Position numbers and translations under genes: made by a program. Source: a virus. From it: a DNA stretch of 47,934 nt. The stretch lies in IMG/VR virus record IMGVR_UViG_3300032893_000080, positions 1 through 47,934 of that record, one strand, 5' to 3'. Positions 6,069 to 14,101 of the stretch are shown piece by piece; positions within the stretch are counted from its first letter, which is position 1; each line of letters begins with the position of its first letter. The notes under the pieces were generated by a model, which was not told the origin of the DNA, made no database searches, and saw only the letters and a program-made list of their open reading frames with translations.

Positions 6069-7469
6069 GGAGACCGGAACCCCTGCGGTCGCCAGAGCCG
6101 GTAACCCCGTTTGAATGGCCGGCGCAAAAGGGGCTCCGGCTCGAGAAACGCTTCCTCCAATCACTCCCACGACCGGATTGTTGACCGCGTGGTAAGCGGC
6201 CCACTTGAAGGGTTGCAGAATAGGAGGAGGAGGTCGGGATCCTAACCCTGAAGACTGTCCGAAACGGGCCGCTTGATAGAGATCAGACGTATTGCCCCCC
6301 CTCAAATACCCAGGCTTGTCGTACCGTTGCAGATAGTTCCCCAGGTTCCTCAGGTTCACATCCCCGGTAGAGGAATTGAGGATGGTGGGACGGGAAGTCA
6401 GGGTGGAGAAAGCCCGATACTGTGGTAAAGCGGCCTGATAGGTGGCCTTGAGTTCGGGATCGGTAATGCTCTGCCCGATCAGCTCATCCACATGGTTCTT
6501 CAAGGAGAACAAGGCTTGACCTAACTGCCGATCCCCCATCCGGGAGGACATCTGGCCTGAGGCTTCCTTGCCTAAGTTGGACGAGATCGACCCCAACTGT
6601 TCGGCATTCAAGGTTCCTTCCCGGAGTCCCGCCAACAGGTTCCCGACTTCCGGTTGGCTCTCGAAAGCAGCTTTGGAGGATTGGTTCAATCCATTCGCCG
6701 CCTCCGCAATGGCTTGCGCGGTAGGTCGTTCCAGACTGACCTCCACATCAGGATTCCTCGCCGCCTGGAAGATCTGCCCGAACCGTTCATTGGCAGCTGC
6801 GATTGCGGCCTGATCCAATCGAGGGGCATCGGAACCCACCGCTTGAGCGGCCGCCGCATTACCGGTTCTCTGATTCCATCCGAGGAAAGGTTGTGCTGCC
6901 CGATTGGTCAGCCAGTTCGAGATCGCATCGCCTGCGGCTTTACTGGCTACCCCTATTCCCGCCCCCACTCCGGTATTGAGGAGACGGGATTCATCCTGGG
7001 TCACCGGAGTCAATGCTCCTAATCCCCCTCCCATGAGTGCAGCCCCGGCATACGTATTCGCTCCCGGAATGGCGGCCAGAGGTAATGCTCCGGCAAGCTG
7101 TCCGACCTTGCCTCCCCAAGTCCCCTGTAAGGGCGCATCCAAGGCCCGTTTATCCACCGCCTGCTGGTAGAGCGGATTGCCCGTGGCCTGACCATAGATC
7201 TGCCGAGCTCCCAGATACGTATCGGTATAGAGCTTGCCGATCCCGAGAACCGCATTCTTGAGGAAGGAGTTGCCGGCCACAGGACTGTAAGCGGCTTGTG
7301 CTTCGGGGGAGTCTGAAGGGACTTGTCCCTGATTCGTGACATCGAAACTCTGTCCCGATCCATAACGGGGACCGTTCAACTGCGCCAGTAATGCAGGATC
7401 GGTAACCTCCCCATTCAACTGGGCGAGCAATGCAGGATCGGTGACCTCAGTCGGCATACCACTTCCCAT
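6045..7469 (-). CDS. Ejection (DNA-injection) protein, third of three
   Basis: 474 aa. The N-terminus carries a perfect 13-residue tandem repeat (EVTDPALLAQLNG twice). A Gly/Ala-rich hydrophobic region follows (LAGALPLAAIPGANTYAGAALMGGGLGALTP), then helices. Size, Ala/Gly richness and position after two other internal-type proteins and before the tailspike match P22 gp16/gp20-like ejected proteins that form a conduit through the envelope. The start may instead be the ATG at 7457 (MPTEVTD). It overlaps the end of the upstream gene by about 23 nt. Confidence 0.65.
   Translation of the reverse strand: MGSGMPTEVTDPALLAQLNGEVTDPALLAQLNGPRYGSGQSFDVTNQGQVPSDSPEAQAAYSPVAGNSFLKNAVLGIGKLYTDTYLGARQIYGQATGNPLYQQAVDKRALDAPLQGTWGGKVGQLAGALPLAAIPGANTYAGAALMGGGLGALTPVTQDESRLLNTGVGAGIGVASKAAGDAISNWLTNRAAQPFLGWNQRTGNAAAAQAVGSDAPRLDQAAIAAANERFGQIFQAARNPDVEVSLERPTAQAIAEAANGLNQSSKAAFESQPEVGNLLAGLREGTLNAEQLGSISSNLGKEASGQMSSRMGDRQLGQALFSLKNHVDELIGQSITDPELKATYQAALPQYRAFSTLTSRPTILNSSTGDVNLRNLGNYLQRYDKPGYLRGGNTSDLYQAARFGQSSGLGSRPPPPILQPFKWAAYHAVNNPVVGVIGGSVSRAGAPFAPAIQTGLPALATAGVPVSLSTYFEE
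7371..7448 (-). repeat. 39-bp in-frame tandem duplication in the ejection gene
   Basis: Two adjacent 39-nt units each encode EVTDPALLAQLNG near the start of the gene at 6045-7469. They differ at only a few bases, pointing to a recent duplication. Confidence 0.85.
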
Positions 7470-8964
7470 TACGTTGGGTATAGGTCTTGCCGTTGATGGT
7501 TCGAGTTACGCCAGCCTGATTCTGGGCGTTCTGAAGATCAGAGGCCAATGTGCTCTTGTACTGGGGCAGCTGAGCGGCGGAGCCGGCCTGAGTGAGAAGA
7601 CCGGTATAGAACCCCTGACGGTTCTCCTGGACCTGTTTGAGCGCGGTTTTATTCCTCACATCCACCGGCAGCAAGCTCTCCACGTTCTGGCGGATCTGCG
7701 CGGTGGTGAGTCGAGCTCCGGATTGATCATGTCCTGCGGCTTGAAGCATCGGCATCAGACCTGCGATGTAGGTCTGCTCCTTCGGGGTCATGCCATGCAC
7801 CAGCATCTCCTGACTCAGGAGTTGTCGCAGGACCCCACTGTCCTCGGACGTGGCAGCATTGATGACCAGAGCACGAGTCTTGGGGCTCAAGTTAAAGCCC
7901 TGATCTTCCAGCTTCTGCATGGTGTTCATGCCGGAGCGCATTTCAGAAGCAAACATCGCTGCTTTGAATTCGGGATCCGTGGGCGCTTTCATGCCCGCAT
8001 TGAACCCCCCGACGGTTCCGGTTCCTACAGGTTGTCCCGAAGCCGGATTCACCCCTCCCATTCCAAACCCGCTGGTCTGTACGGGAACCTTGGTCGTGGT
8101 ATTGGTGGCGGGATCGTACTTGTCCACCAGGGTATACCCCGGAATCTGGCGTTCGATCAGATCGCCTTCCTTCTTGCCGGTCACCTCATTGATCTGCCCC
8201 ACTTCTCCTTGACCCAGATTCACATTGCGCAACTGCTGAGGAACCGCTACCGAGAGCCCCAAAGGAGCCCCCCGTTTGTTGTACTCCATCGCGGCTACCA
8301 CAGGGATCTTGCTCTTATCCCAGGGATCCACTCCGTACTGTTGAGCAAGAGAAGGCCATGCCGACATCAGCTGAGGGTTCTTCGCCAACGCCGCCCCCGC
8401 TTCATCCGGGGAGAGTTGGGCGAAGGACTTGAACATCGGCATCGGATTATTGGCAGAAGGAATCTCCGTCATGAGCTTTGCTTTCTCGATCGCTGCATTG
8501 CGGGCATCGGTCTGCAGCTTCAACGCCTCGGCTGTCGCAGTATTGGGGTCCTTGCCGCTCATGATGGCGCTCATCTGCCCGAACGCGGCATTGGTGGCCA
8601 CTCTGCGGGGGTCGAGCAAAGGTCCCAAAGGATCGTTCACGTCGTATTGAGGACCTGACTGAGGACCAGAACCTGAAACGGCTCCCTGTGGGCCGTTCTG
8701 AATGCCTCCCGTCGGAGCCCCTGAATTCTGGGCTCCTTGTCCTGCATCCGCTAGTTGCTGGGCATACCCGAACAGCATCTTCTGCTGCTGCAGGGCCATT
8801 CTGAGCTGTTCGAGCTTCAAACCCCCCGCTTCCAGTTCCTGCTGGCCCTGAGCGATGTTCTGCTGACCCTGAGTGGCAGCCAAAGCTCCTGCTTGCCCAC
8901 GCAGATAGCTTCCCAAGAGATCGGGCTGCTGAATCTGCAATGCGGCAGGGTAGAAGTCAGCCAT
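7447..8964 (-). CDS. Ejection (DNA-injection) protein, second of three
   Basis: 505 aa, Gln/Ala-rich. The N-terminus is 'MADFYPAALQIQQPDLLGSY' followed by long Gln-rich helices (GQQNIAQGQQELEAGGLKLE); the C-terminus ends 'TYTQRNGKWYAD'. This N-terminal pattern is common in podovirus internal proteins analogous to P22 gp20. It starts directly after the stop of the 8965-9705 gene. Function inferred from composition and position. Confidence 0.65.
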   Translation of the reverse strand: MADFYPAALQIQQPDLLGSYLRGQAGALAATQGQQNIAQGQQELEAGGLKLEQLRMALQQQKMLFGYAQQLADAGQGAQNSGAPTGGIQNGPQGAVSGSGPQSGPQYDVNDPLGPLLDPRRVATNAAFGQMSAIMSGKDPNTATAEALKLQTDARNAAIEKAKLMTEIPSANNPMPMFKSFAQLSPDEAGAALAKNPQLMSAWPSLAQQYGVDPWDKSKIPVVAAMEYNKRGAPLGLSVAVPQQLRNVNLGQGEVGQINEVTGKKEGDLIERQIPGYTLVDKYDPATNTTTKVPVQTSGFGMGGVNPASGQPVGTGTVGGFNAGMKAPTDPEFKAAMFASEMRSGMNTMQKLEDQGFNLSPKTRALVINAATSEDSGVLRQLLSQEMLVHGMTPKEQTYIAGLMPMLQAAGHDQSGARLTTAQIRQNVESLLPVDVRNKTALKQVQENRQGFYTGLLTQAGSAAQLPQYKSTLASDLQNAQNQAGVTRTINGKTYTQRNGKWYAD

Positions 8965-9705
8965 TTAGGGTCCGATCGGTGCTACCGGAGGGAGATTCTG
9001 CTGCAGGTATTGATCGGCCTGTCCTCCCCAGTAGGGAGCAGCCCCCTGAAGCTCATTCTGGGCTTGAAGGGTCTGCAGCTGATTCATGGTGTTGTACTGG
9101 CCATAGATCCCGGTCAGTCCTGAGAGTCCCGCCCCAATCGCATTGGCCTGTCCGGCATACCCTGAGGCCTGGGCGTTCCCCGAGTAGATCTGATTGCCTC
9201 CGATCTGGTTCGCGGCATTCATCCCCGCATAGCCGGTTTGAGCGTTCGACTGGATTCCTTCCCCTGCCAGACTCTGTAATCCCCCGACATACTGCTGGGC
9301 ATAGTTCTGCGCCAACCCTTGACCGTACTGGGTCAGGGCTTTCCCTGCCGCCCCGGATTGCAGCAACCCCTGAGCAGCCAAATTGCGATCCACCGCTTGG
9401 GTGCCTTGGTTCATCTGGAACTGATAGCCCGGCAGGTTCTGTAGGATAGAATTGAAGTTCGGGGCCTTGGAGTTAGTGCCATTGACCCCTCCTAAACCAT
9501 AGAACTGCGACAGCGCATTGACCGCTTGTCCTCCAGCGGCTCTCCATGGGGCTTGATCCGCCCGGGTCTGGTTATACATCTGGAGCTGGGTTGCATTGGC
9601 ATTGGCAGCAGCTTGGGATTGGGCGTTAGCCGCATCCCCTGCAGCACCCGCTTGGATCACGGAGCCGGCTAGAGCCGCCCCTCCCACAGCAGCGACTACG
9701 CACAT
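8965..9705 (-). CDS. Ejection (DNA-transfer) protein, first of three, gp7-like
   Basis: 246 aa. A hydrophobic small-residue N-terminus (VVAAVGGAALAGSVIQAGAAGDAANAQ) is followed by Gln/Asn/Gly/Ala-rich helices with repeated 'QYAQQYVGGLQ'-type segments. It resembles P22 gp7-type DNA-transfer proteins carried in the head and ejected into the envelope. The start overlaps the end of the GNAT gene by 10 nt. Confidence 0.65.
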   Translation of the reverse strand: MCVVAAVGGAALAGSVIQAGAAGDAANAQSQAAANANATQLQMYNQTRADQAPWRAAGGQAVNALSQFYGLGGVNGTNSKAPNFNSILQNLPGYQFQMNQGTQAVDRNLAAQGLLQSGAAGKALTQYGQGLAQNYAQQYVGGLQSLAGEGIQSNAQTGYAGMNAANQIGGNQIYSGNAQASGYAGQANAIGAGLSGLTGIYGQYNTMNQLQTLQAQNELQGAAPYWGGQADQYLQQNLPPVAPIGP

Positions 9706-10169
9706 AACTTCTCCATCACGATGTCATCCCCCACGTAACCGAAGCTCTTCAGGAGCGCATATAACGGGCTGTCCTGGGTTGCAGGCCATCCCAGTGCTAT
9801 CGCACCGCCCTCTTTCAGTTCCCGCTCGATAGCTCTCAAGAGAGCCGCTCCATGGCCTCTATAAGCGGGTTCGAGGTAGATCGAATCCCCGTACCCACAC
9901 AGGATCGAACGGTGATGGGCACTGCGATTGAGGTACCCCATGGCATACCCCACCAAAACTCCTTCCTCCCGAGCGGTGATGATGACCAGAACTCCCGCTG
10001 TGGCCAGCGTGCGGTAGCACTCCACATCTGGCTCGATCTGGAAGTCCCGCCGGCCGAAGTACGCACAGCGTTCCCCTTTGAGAGCGGTGTTCTCCTCCCA
10101 GGATCGTTGGGCGAGCGGCAGAACTTCCTTCAGGAGCTCATCGGAAAAGGGTTCTCTCACGATCTTCAT
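9696..10169 (-). CDS. GNAT-family N-acetyltransferase
   Basis: 157 aa from the ATG at 10169, which gives an ATGA overlap with the upstream stop. The acetyl-CoA motif A is clear: 'IYLEPAYRGHGAALLRAIE' (R-G-H-G-A). A preceding beta-strand pair 'VLVGYAMGYL' and a C-terminal 'YALLKSFGYVGDDIVMEK' complete the fold. The substrate is unknown. It sits inside the virion ejection block, an unusual place for an enzyme; it may modify a virion or host protein. Confidence 0.8.
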   Translation of the reverse strand: MKIVREPFSDELLKEVLPLAQRSWEENTALKGERCAYFGRRDFQIEPDVECYRTLATAGVLVIITAREEGVLVGYAMGYLNRSAHHRSILCGYGDSIYLEPAYRGHGAALLRAIERELKEGGAIALGWPATQDSPLYALLKSFGYVGDDIVMEKLCA

Positions 10170-10504
10170 GTCTGTCGGATTCCGGAGACATTGAGCGAGA
10201 CGGAAGAGGCCGCGGAGGCAAAGCACTGCAGAGTATCCCCGGCGTTCAACACACACCCGGAGAGTTCAGGCGAAACATAAGCCGTGTGAGCCGCGATGGA
10301 GAAGGTATCCAAGACCTTCCCGGCATCGGTCACACTGCCCCCATTAGGGATGATGTAAGCGGTGACCGTGATGGCTCCAGAGGTGGTATTCACGAAGACG
10401 GCGTGACGGATGATGACCTGGGAGTTCGCCCCACAGGTGTACTGAGCCGCTACCGAGTTGGGCAGCTGGACGGCTTGAACGAGAGTGATACCGCTGAGAC
10501 TCAT
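10166..10504 (-). CDS. Putative virion protein, beta-rich
   Basis: 112 aa (MSLSGITLVQAVQLPNSVAAQYTC…). The composition is beta-strand and small-residue rich, as in phage head or tail decoration proteins. The start at 10504 overlaps the preceding stop (ATGA); a slightly longer N-terminus from 10513 is possible. The specific role is unknown. Confidence 0.6.
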   Translation of the reverse strand: MSLSGITLVQAVQLPNSVAAQYTCGANSQVIIRHAVFVNTTSGAITVTAYIIPNGGSVTDAGKVLDTFSIAAHTAYVSPELSGCVLNAGDTLQCFASAASSVSLNVSGIRQT

Positions 10505-10770
10505 GGCCACCACGCCAGCAGGCTGACATCCGGGATCCGGGGAGGATCGGAGGGCTCAAAGAGAGAGACCCCCGATTTGGGAGCCAGCGCGAGCGATTCC
10601 GCAGCGGTGATGGCGCTCAAGGCATCCAACTGCACGTCCTCCGTCCCACTGGTGGATCCCCCCACGGCTTGGGCCAATTGCACCAGGAACTTATACCATT
10701 CCCGGCTCATCTGCATGGTCCGGGCATCGATGATGGGCAGTTCATAACGGGGAGGGATCAAGGTGCTCAT
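10501..10770 (-). CDS. Small hypothetical protein downstream of gp10-like gene
   Basis: 89 aa. The N-terminal segment 'IDARTMQMSREWYKFLVQLAQAV' is reminiscent of the short head-binding or tail-needle-proximal peptides found in podovirus tail operons. It overlaps both neighbours by four bases (ATGA). Virion assignment is by context only. Confidence 0.55.
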   Translation of the reverse strand: MSTLIPPRYELPIIDARTMQMSREWYKFLVQLAQAVGGSTSGTEDVQLDALSAITAAESLALAPKSGVSLFEPSDPPRIPDVSLLAWWP

Positions 10771-12200
10771 CTAGCCAACTCCGTGCCCCGGACATTCGCT
10801 CCCACCCAGGACACCTTGGATCGGGTGGTGGTGGCGACTCTCAGAACCAGATCCCGTCCTGAACCAGCCCGTCGCCATCTCGCCCGGGTCTTTCTCTGCC
10901 CGATATTCCCCAGAGTTTGGTAGCGCTCGAACCCCCACTGACGACCGGCGTCCTTGCTCACTTTGAGCCAGACTTTCGGAGTTTCCGATTCTCCTTCTCC
11001 CGCTAACGCCACCAGTTCGATCTCATCCAGGCGGATCTTCTTGTGCTCCTCGGACTCGATTTCCCAAGCCCTTTCGCGGTAAATGACCTGCCCATCATCA
11101 TCGGTGAGGTCCAGACTCATCCGATACAGCTTCCCGTTCTGCCAGTCCCCCACGACATGATCCCCATAGAACTGCGCATAGCAGTTCCCCCGGTGACGGT
11201 GTAGTACTCCGAACTCATCCATCCAGTAGCGTTGATGCCACATCGCCATCTGCGCCAGGGAAGAAGCGGACACGTCATACACCCAGGTTTCATCTCCGGA
11301 AGGAGAGCTCAGCACGTAGAAGGTATGTCCTTCCTCCTGGTAGGCATAGGCAAAAGCATCGGTGGGATCAGGCCACTGGGCAATCGCATGTTCCACCGCG
11401 AGGGTGGAGACACGAACTGGGATATAGGCATTCGCTCGATACACAATCCCCCGACCGTTCTTGTCTCGTCCCAGCCACATCACGGAGTTGTCGATCTTGA
11501 CCGCGGAACGGGGCGCACAAATGCCCTGCTCGATGAACCCTCCCGGAGCTCGTTCGAAGGGGAAGAATGCCGCGCCGGTATCCGACCAGATCTCGATCGT
11601 TTCGGTTCCAAAGAGCCATGCTTCACGATGATCGGTGAGCAAAGACACCGTGTCATCGGGAGCCCCTTCGGCCGTGGCGATATCCAGAGGGTCAAGGGTG
11701 GCCACATCCCCCAGATTCGTCAGTCCGAACTGCCCTCCGGATTCTTCCGTGAAGAGGACGTAATTATCCTCCCCTCCCAGAATCGCCCCGCCCGGCGCTC
11801 CAGCAACGGGAGCCAGCACCCCGGAGACTGCATCGACATAGTGCCATCCGGAGGGATGAGCAATGGCGACTTGAGTGCCATTATCCGCCAGGGAGACATG
11901 GCCTGAGGAGTTCGGCAGTACTCCCAGAATCTGAGGACTATAGTGCTGATCGAACCGGTAGACGGTATTGCCGATCACGCCATAGAGCCAGAATCCCCCC
12001 AGAGACAGATTGCGGGTCACCCACAGTCCCCGCACCTCTCCCTCCCCTTGGAAGAGGTTCTCCAGGCCTGGAGTCCCGTAGAACCCCCCGATCCCGGATC
12101 CCGTGGTTTCATTGAACTCAGGATAGATATTGATCGCCGTTTGGGAGGCCAGAATCGGAGAGCGGGAGGCGTAGGCTTGTCCGAGGAAGTTCGTTTTCAC
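10767..12200 (-). CDS. P22 gp10-like packaged-DNA stabilisation / tail hub protein
   Basis: 477 aa, close to the usual size of the family (~470). The N-terminus 'FLGQAYASRSPILASQTAIN' followed by 'NIYPEFNE' and 'FYGTPGLENLF' is the signature I associate with phage stabilisation proteins. These extend the portal-adaptor tube and hold DNA in the head. Alternating beta repeats fill the rest (propeller-like). It overlaps the gp4-like adaptor gene by four bases, the same order as in P22 (gp4, gp10). Confidence 0.8.
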   Translation of the reverse strand: MKTNFLGQAYASRSPILASQTAINIYPEFNETTGSGIGGFYGTPGLENLFQGEGEVRGLWVTRNLSLGGFWLYGVIGNTVYRFDQHYSPQILGVLPNSSGHVSLADNGTQVAIAHPSGWHYVDAVSGVLAPVAGAPGGAILGGEDNYVLFTEESGGQFGLTNLGDVATLDPLDIATAEGAPDDTVSLLTDHREAWLFGTETIEIWSDTGAAFFPFERAPGGFIEQGICAPRSAVKIDNSVMWLGRDKNGRGIVYRANAYIPVRVSTLAVEHAIAQWPDPTDAFAYAYQEEGHTFYVLSSPSGDETWVYDVSASSLAQMAMWHQRYWMDEFGVLHRHRGNCYAQFYGDHVVGDWQNGKLYRMSLDLTDDDGQVIYRERAWEIESEEHKKIRLDEIELVALAGEGESETPKVWLKVSKDAGRQWGFERYQTLGNIGQRKTRARWRRAGSGRDLVLRVATTTRSKVSWVGANVRGTELAR

Positions 12201-12826
12201 GCCACCCTCGTGGAGAGCTTGCTCCCTCGGGTGATCCGGCGTCTTTCCTGCTCATTCGCCGCGGCCACCAATCCCGTGTACTTCTGCTCCCAGATCGGTA
12301 ACCGATCCATCTCTCCTAAGAAAGGACCACTCTCGGCCAAAGCGGCGTAGAGGAAGACATCCGGATGCCGGGTGAACAAAGCATTCAATCCAGAAGACAG
12401 ATCCGGAAAGCGCTTGTAGTACTGTCCGGTAACCGTAGTTCCATCGGGTTGAGAGGGGAAGAAGAGGAGGTTATCCCCCTGAAAGGTGTACCGGATCGGG
12501 TTGCTCGCGACATAGGTGGTCTGCTGCAACTGGATCTGATTGGTCACCGCTTCCCAAGGGGCATAGGTCGCCACCACTTTGTTCGCCAGATACGGAGCGC
12601 CACGAAGCTCGAGGAAATCAGTCGGTAGAGGCGCCAGGTTTCCCGTCGTCGTGACCGATAACGGCACATCCTGCGTACTGGATCTCAATTCCCGGTAGAT
12701 CCGCGTTTCCCCCGCTCCGATGATCAAATCCAGTACTGAAACCGACAGATCCGACTGGCTGATATCATCCCCGTCCAGCATGACGTGGAGCGCATTGCGG
12801 AAATCACTATAGCTAGCGAAGTTCAC
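12197..12826 (-). CDS. Head-tail adaptor protein, P22 gp4-like
   Basis: 209 aa. The helical start 'SYSDFRNALHVMLDGDDISQSDLSVSVLDLIIGAGETRIYRELR' is typical of phage adaptor proteins that dock on the portal ring, followed by beta-rich '…LPTDFLELR' and 'YYKRFPDLSSG'. Adjacency to the gp10-like gene supports this. It overlaps the upstream glycosyltransferase gene by 14 bases. Confidence 0.75.
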   Translation of the reverse strand: MNFASYSDFRNALHVMLDGDDISQSDLSVSVLDLIIGAGETRIYRELRSSTQDVPLSVTTTGNLAPLPTDFLELRGAPYLANKVVATYAPWEAVTNQIQLQQTTYVASNPIRYTFQGDNLLFFPSQPDGTTVTGQYYKRFPDLSSGLNALFTRHPDVFLYAALAESGPFLGEMDRLPIWEQKYTGLVAAANEQERRRITRGSKLSTRVA

Positions 12827-13523
12827 CGATGCGCTCCTCGGCCCGCTGGACCATCACGGAAGGGGTTTCTCCCGCACATCTCAATGCTCGAAGGAGCGCG
12901 GTATGCCAGGTCCACGATCCACTGTCATCCGCGTAGTGACGGATCCCCGGAATCCCTAAAGTGAAGTGCGACAGGGCAGGAGAGGCGGGAGGATATTCCC
13001 CCACCAGATGGTTCCAGTCCTCAGGCAGAGCCCCGATGTCCTTGTCCTGCAACCACTGGAAGCGATGCAGGAAGGAGGGACTCGCTTCATTCACGTACTC
13101 CGGCATCAATACGCGATTGGCGAAGTGAGCACAGTTCCACAGCACCACGGAAGACCAGTTCTTCCTCGGGTAGGTCCGGTTCTCACTCTCCATCGTGGAC
13201 CCCAGATACTTCTTCGGATGGCGGGTTTGATAGTCATGTTGGACTACCGCAACCGCTTTGTTGTAGTAGGTATCGGTCCAGCGGAAGAGCTCGGCAATAT
13301 CCACGTTCACCGTCATATCCCCATCCAGGAACAGCGCCCAGCCGGTGAAGTCGCACAGATAGGGAACGAGATATCGGGCATAGGTGAAGGCATTCGTCCC
13401 ATCCCGAGGATCACCTCTCACCGCCTGGAAGGAGACGTTCCCCGACGTGCTGGCCAGGATGCTCTGACAGCACACATGGAAAGCGACCGCTTCCCGAGGG
13501 TCATAGCCTATGAAGATGCGCAT
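12813..13523 (-). CDS. Glycosyltransferase with DxD motif
   Basis: 236 aa. The Rossmann-like start 'MRIFIGYDPREAVAFHVCCQ' and the nucleotide-sugar motif 'ALFLDGDMTV' (Asp67-Gly-Asp69) place it among GT-A fold enzymes of the GT8-like group. It probably transfers a sugar from an NDP donor; the acceptor could be a virion protein, DNA or host surface glycan. It is the last of three sugar- or methyl-transfer genes lying between the capsid and adaptor genes, overlapping its upstream neighbour by 16 bases. Confidence 0.75.
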   Translation of the reverse strand: MRIFIGYDPREAVAFHVCCQSILASTSGNVSFQAVRGDPRDGTNAFTYARYLVPYLCDFTGWALFLDGDMTVNVDIAELFRWTDTYYNKAVAVVQHDYQTRHPKKYLGSTMESENRTYPRKNWSSVVLWNCAHFANRVLMPEYVNEASPSFLHRFQWLQDKDIGALPEDWNHLVGEYPPASPALSHFTLGIPGIRHYADDSGSWTWHTALLRALRCAGETPSVMVQRAEERIGELR

Positions 13524-14101
13524 AACCCTCCTTGGGGAGATTCGATCTGCGCCCGAGCGAGTCCAATCACGATGAACCCCTGTTCATGCGTGGCTTGAAT
13601 GGTCTGTAGGTCCCACCGATCCCAGAACTGAGGGACCCACCAGGACATCGGTTGCTGGATCAGATGGGCGTTCCTCCCGTCCGAGAGCGTCTTGACTGCA
13701 GGTCCGGTGTGGACGCTGAGGAAAATAACCCCTTCGGTCAGTCGCTGAAGATCATTCAGAACCGAGTCCAAGTAGTCCGGTTCGATATGTTCGAGCACAT
13801 CGATGCACGCGACCATCTGAGCCGGTAGTGGGGCTTTGGAGTATCTCGGCACCCCAGGGTCATAGGCCTGGTAGGTCAGCTTCTGCTTGATCTTGAGGTG
13901 CTTGGCGAGATTGGTCTGTGCTCCACAACCATAGTCAAGCAGGTGCGTGATACCCATTCGCTCGATGATCTGGCTGACCATCGGGGCGTACTGGATGGAG
14001 GCGGTGCCGTAGTGACCGGTGCTGTGCAGTCTCTCCTGCTCCTTCAAGTAAGCCGGAGAGATCAGCGCGGACTCGTTCGATCTCGGTAGTCCATTGTCCA
14101 T
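13508..14101 (-). CDS. Class I SAM-dependent methyltransferase
   Basis: 197 aa. SAM-binding motif I is 'HLLDYGCGAQT' (Asp56), and the post-motif 'ACIDVLEHIEPDY' (Asp101-x-x-Glu-His) is typical of small-molecule or sugar methyltransferases. A C-terminal 'HEQGFIVIGLARAQ' strand completes the fold. The substrate is not evident; a glycan made by the flanking glycosyltransferases is a reasonable guess. The first 167 coding bases overlap the 3' end of the upstream TPR-glycosyltransferase gene in another frame. Confidence 0.75.
   Translation of the reverse strand: MDNGLPRSNESALISPAYLKEQERLHSTGHYGTASIQYAPMVSQIIERMGITHLLDYGCGAQTNLAKHLKIKQKLTYQAYDPGVPRYSKAPLPAQMVACIDVLEHIEPDYLDSVLNDLQRLTEGVIFLSVHTGPAVKTLSDGRNAHLIQQPMSWWVPQFWDRWDLQTIQATHEQGFIVIGLARAQIESPQGGLCASS

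Noticed and set aside
5912-6160. Minus-strand frame overlapping the start of the tailspike and end of the ejection gene
   Set aside because: The product is Arg/Met-rich and atypical, and it overlaps a better-supported gene; the plus-strand ORF at 5916 fits the gap better.
7441-8658. Plus-strand open frame of 405 codons
   Set aside because: It is the antisense shadow of the ejection gene 7447-8964; composition is not protein-like and no ribosome site precedes it.
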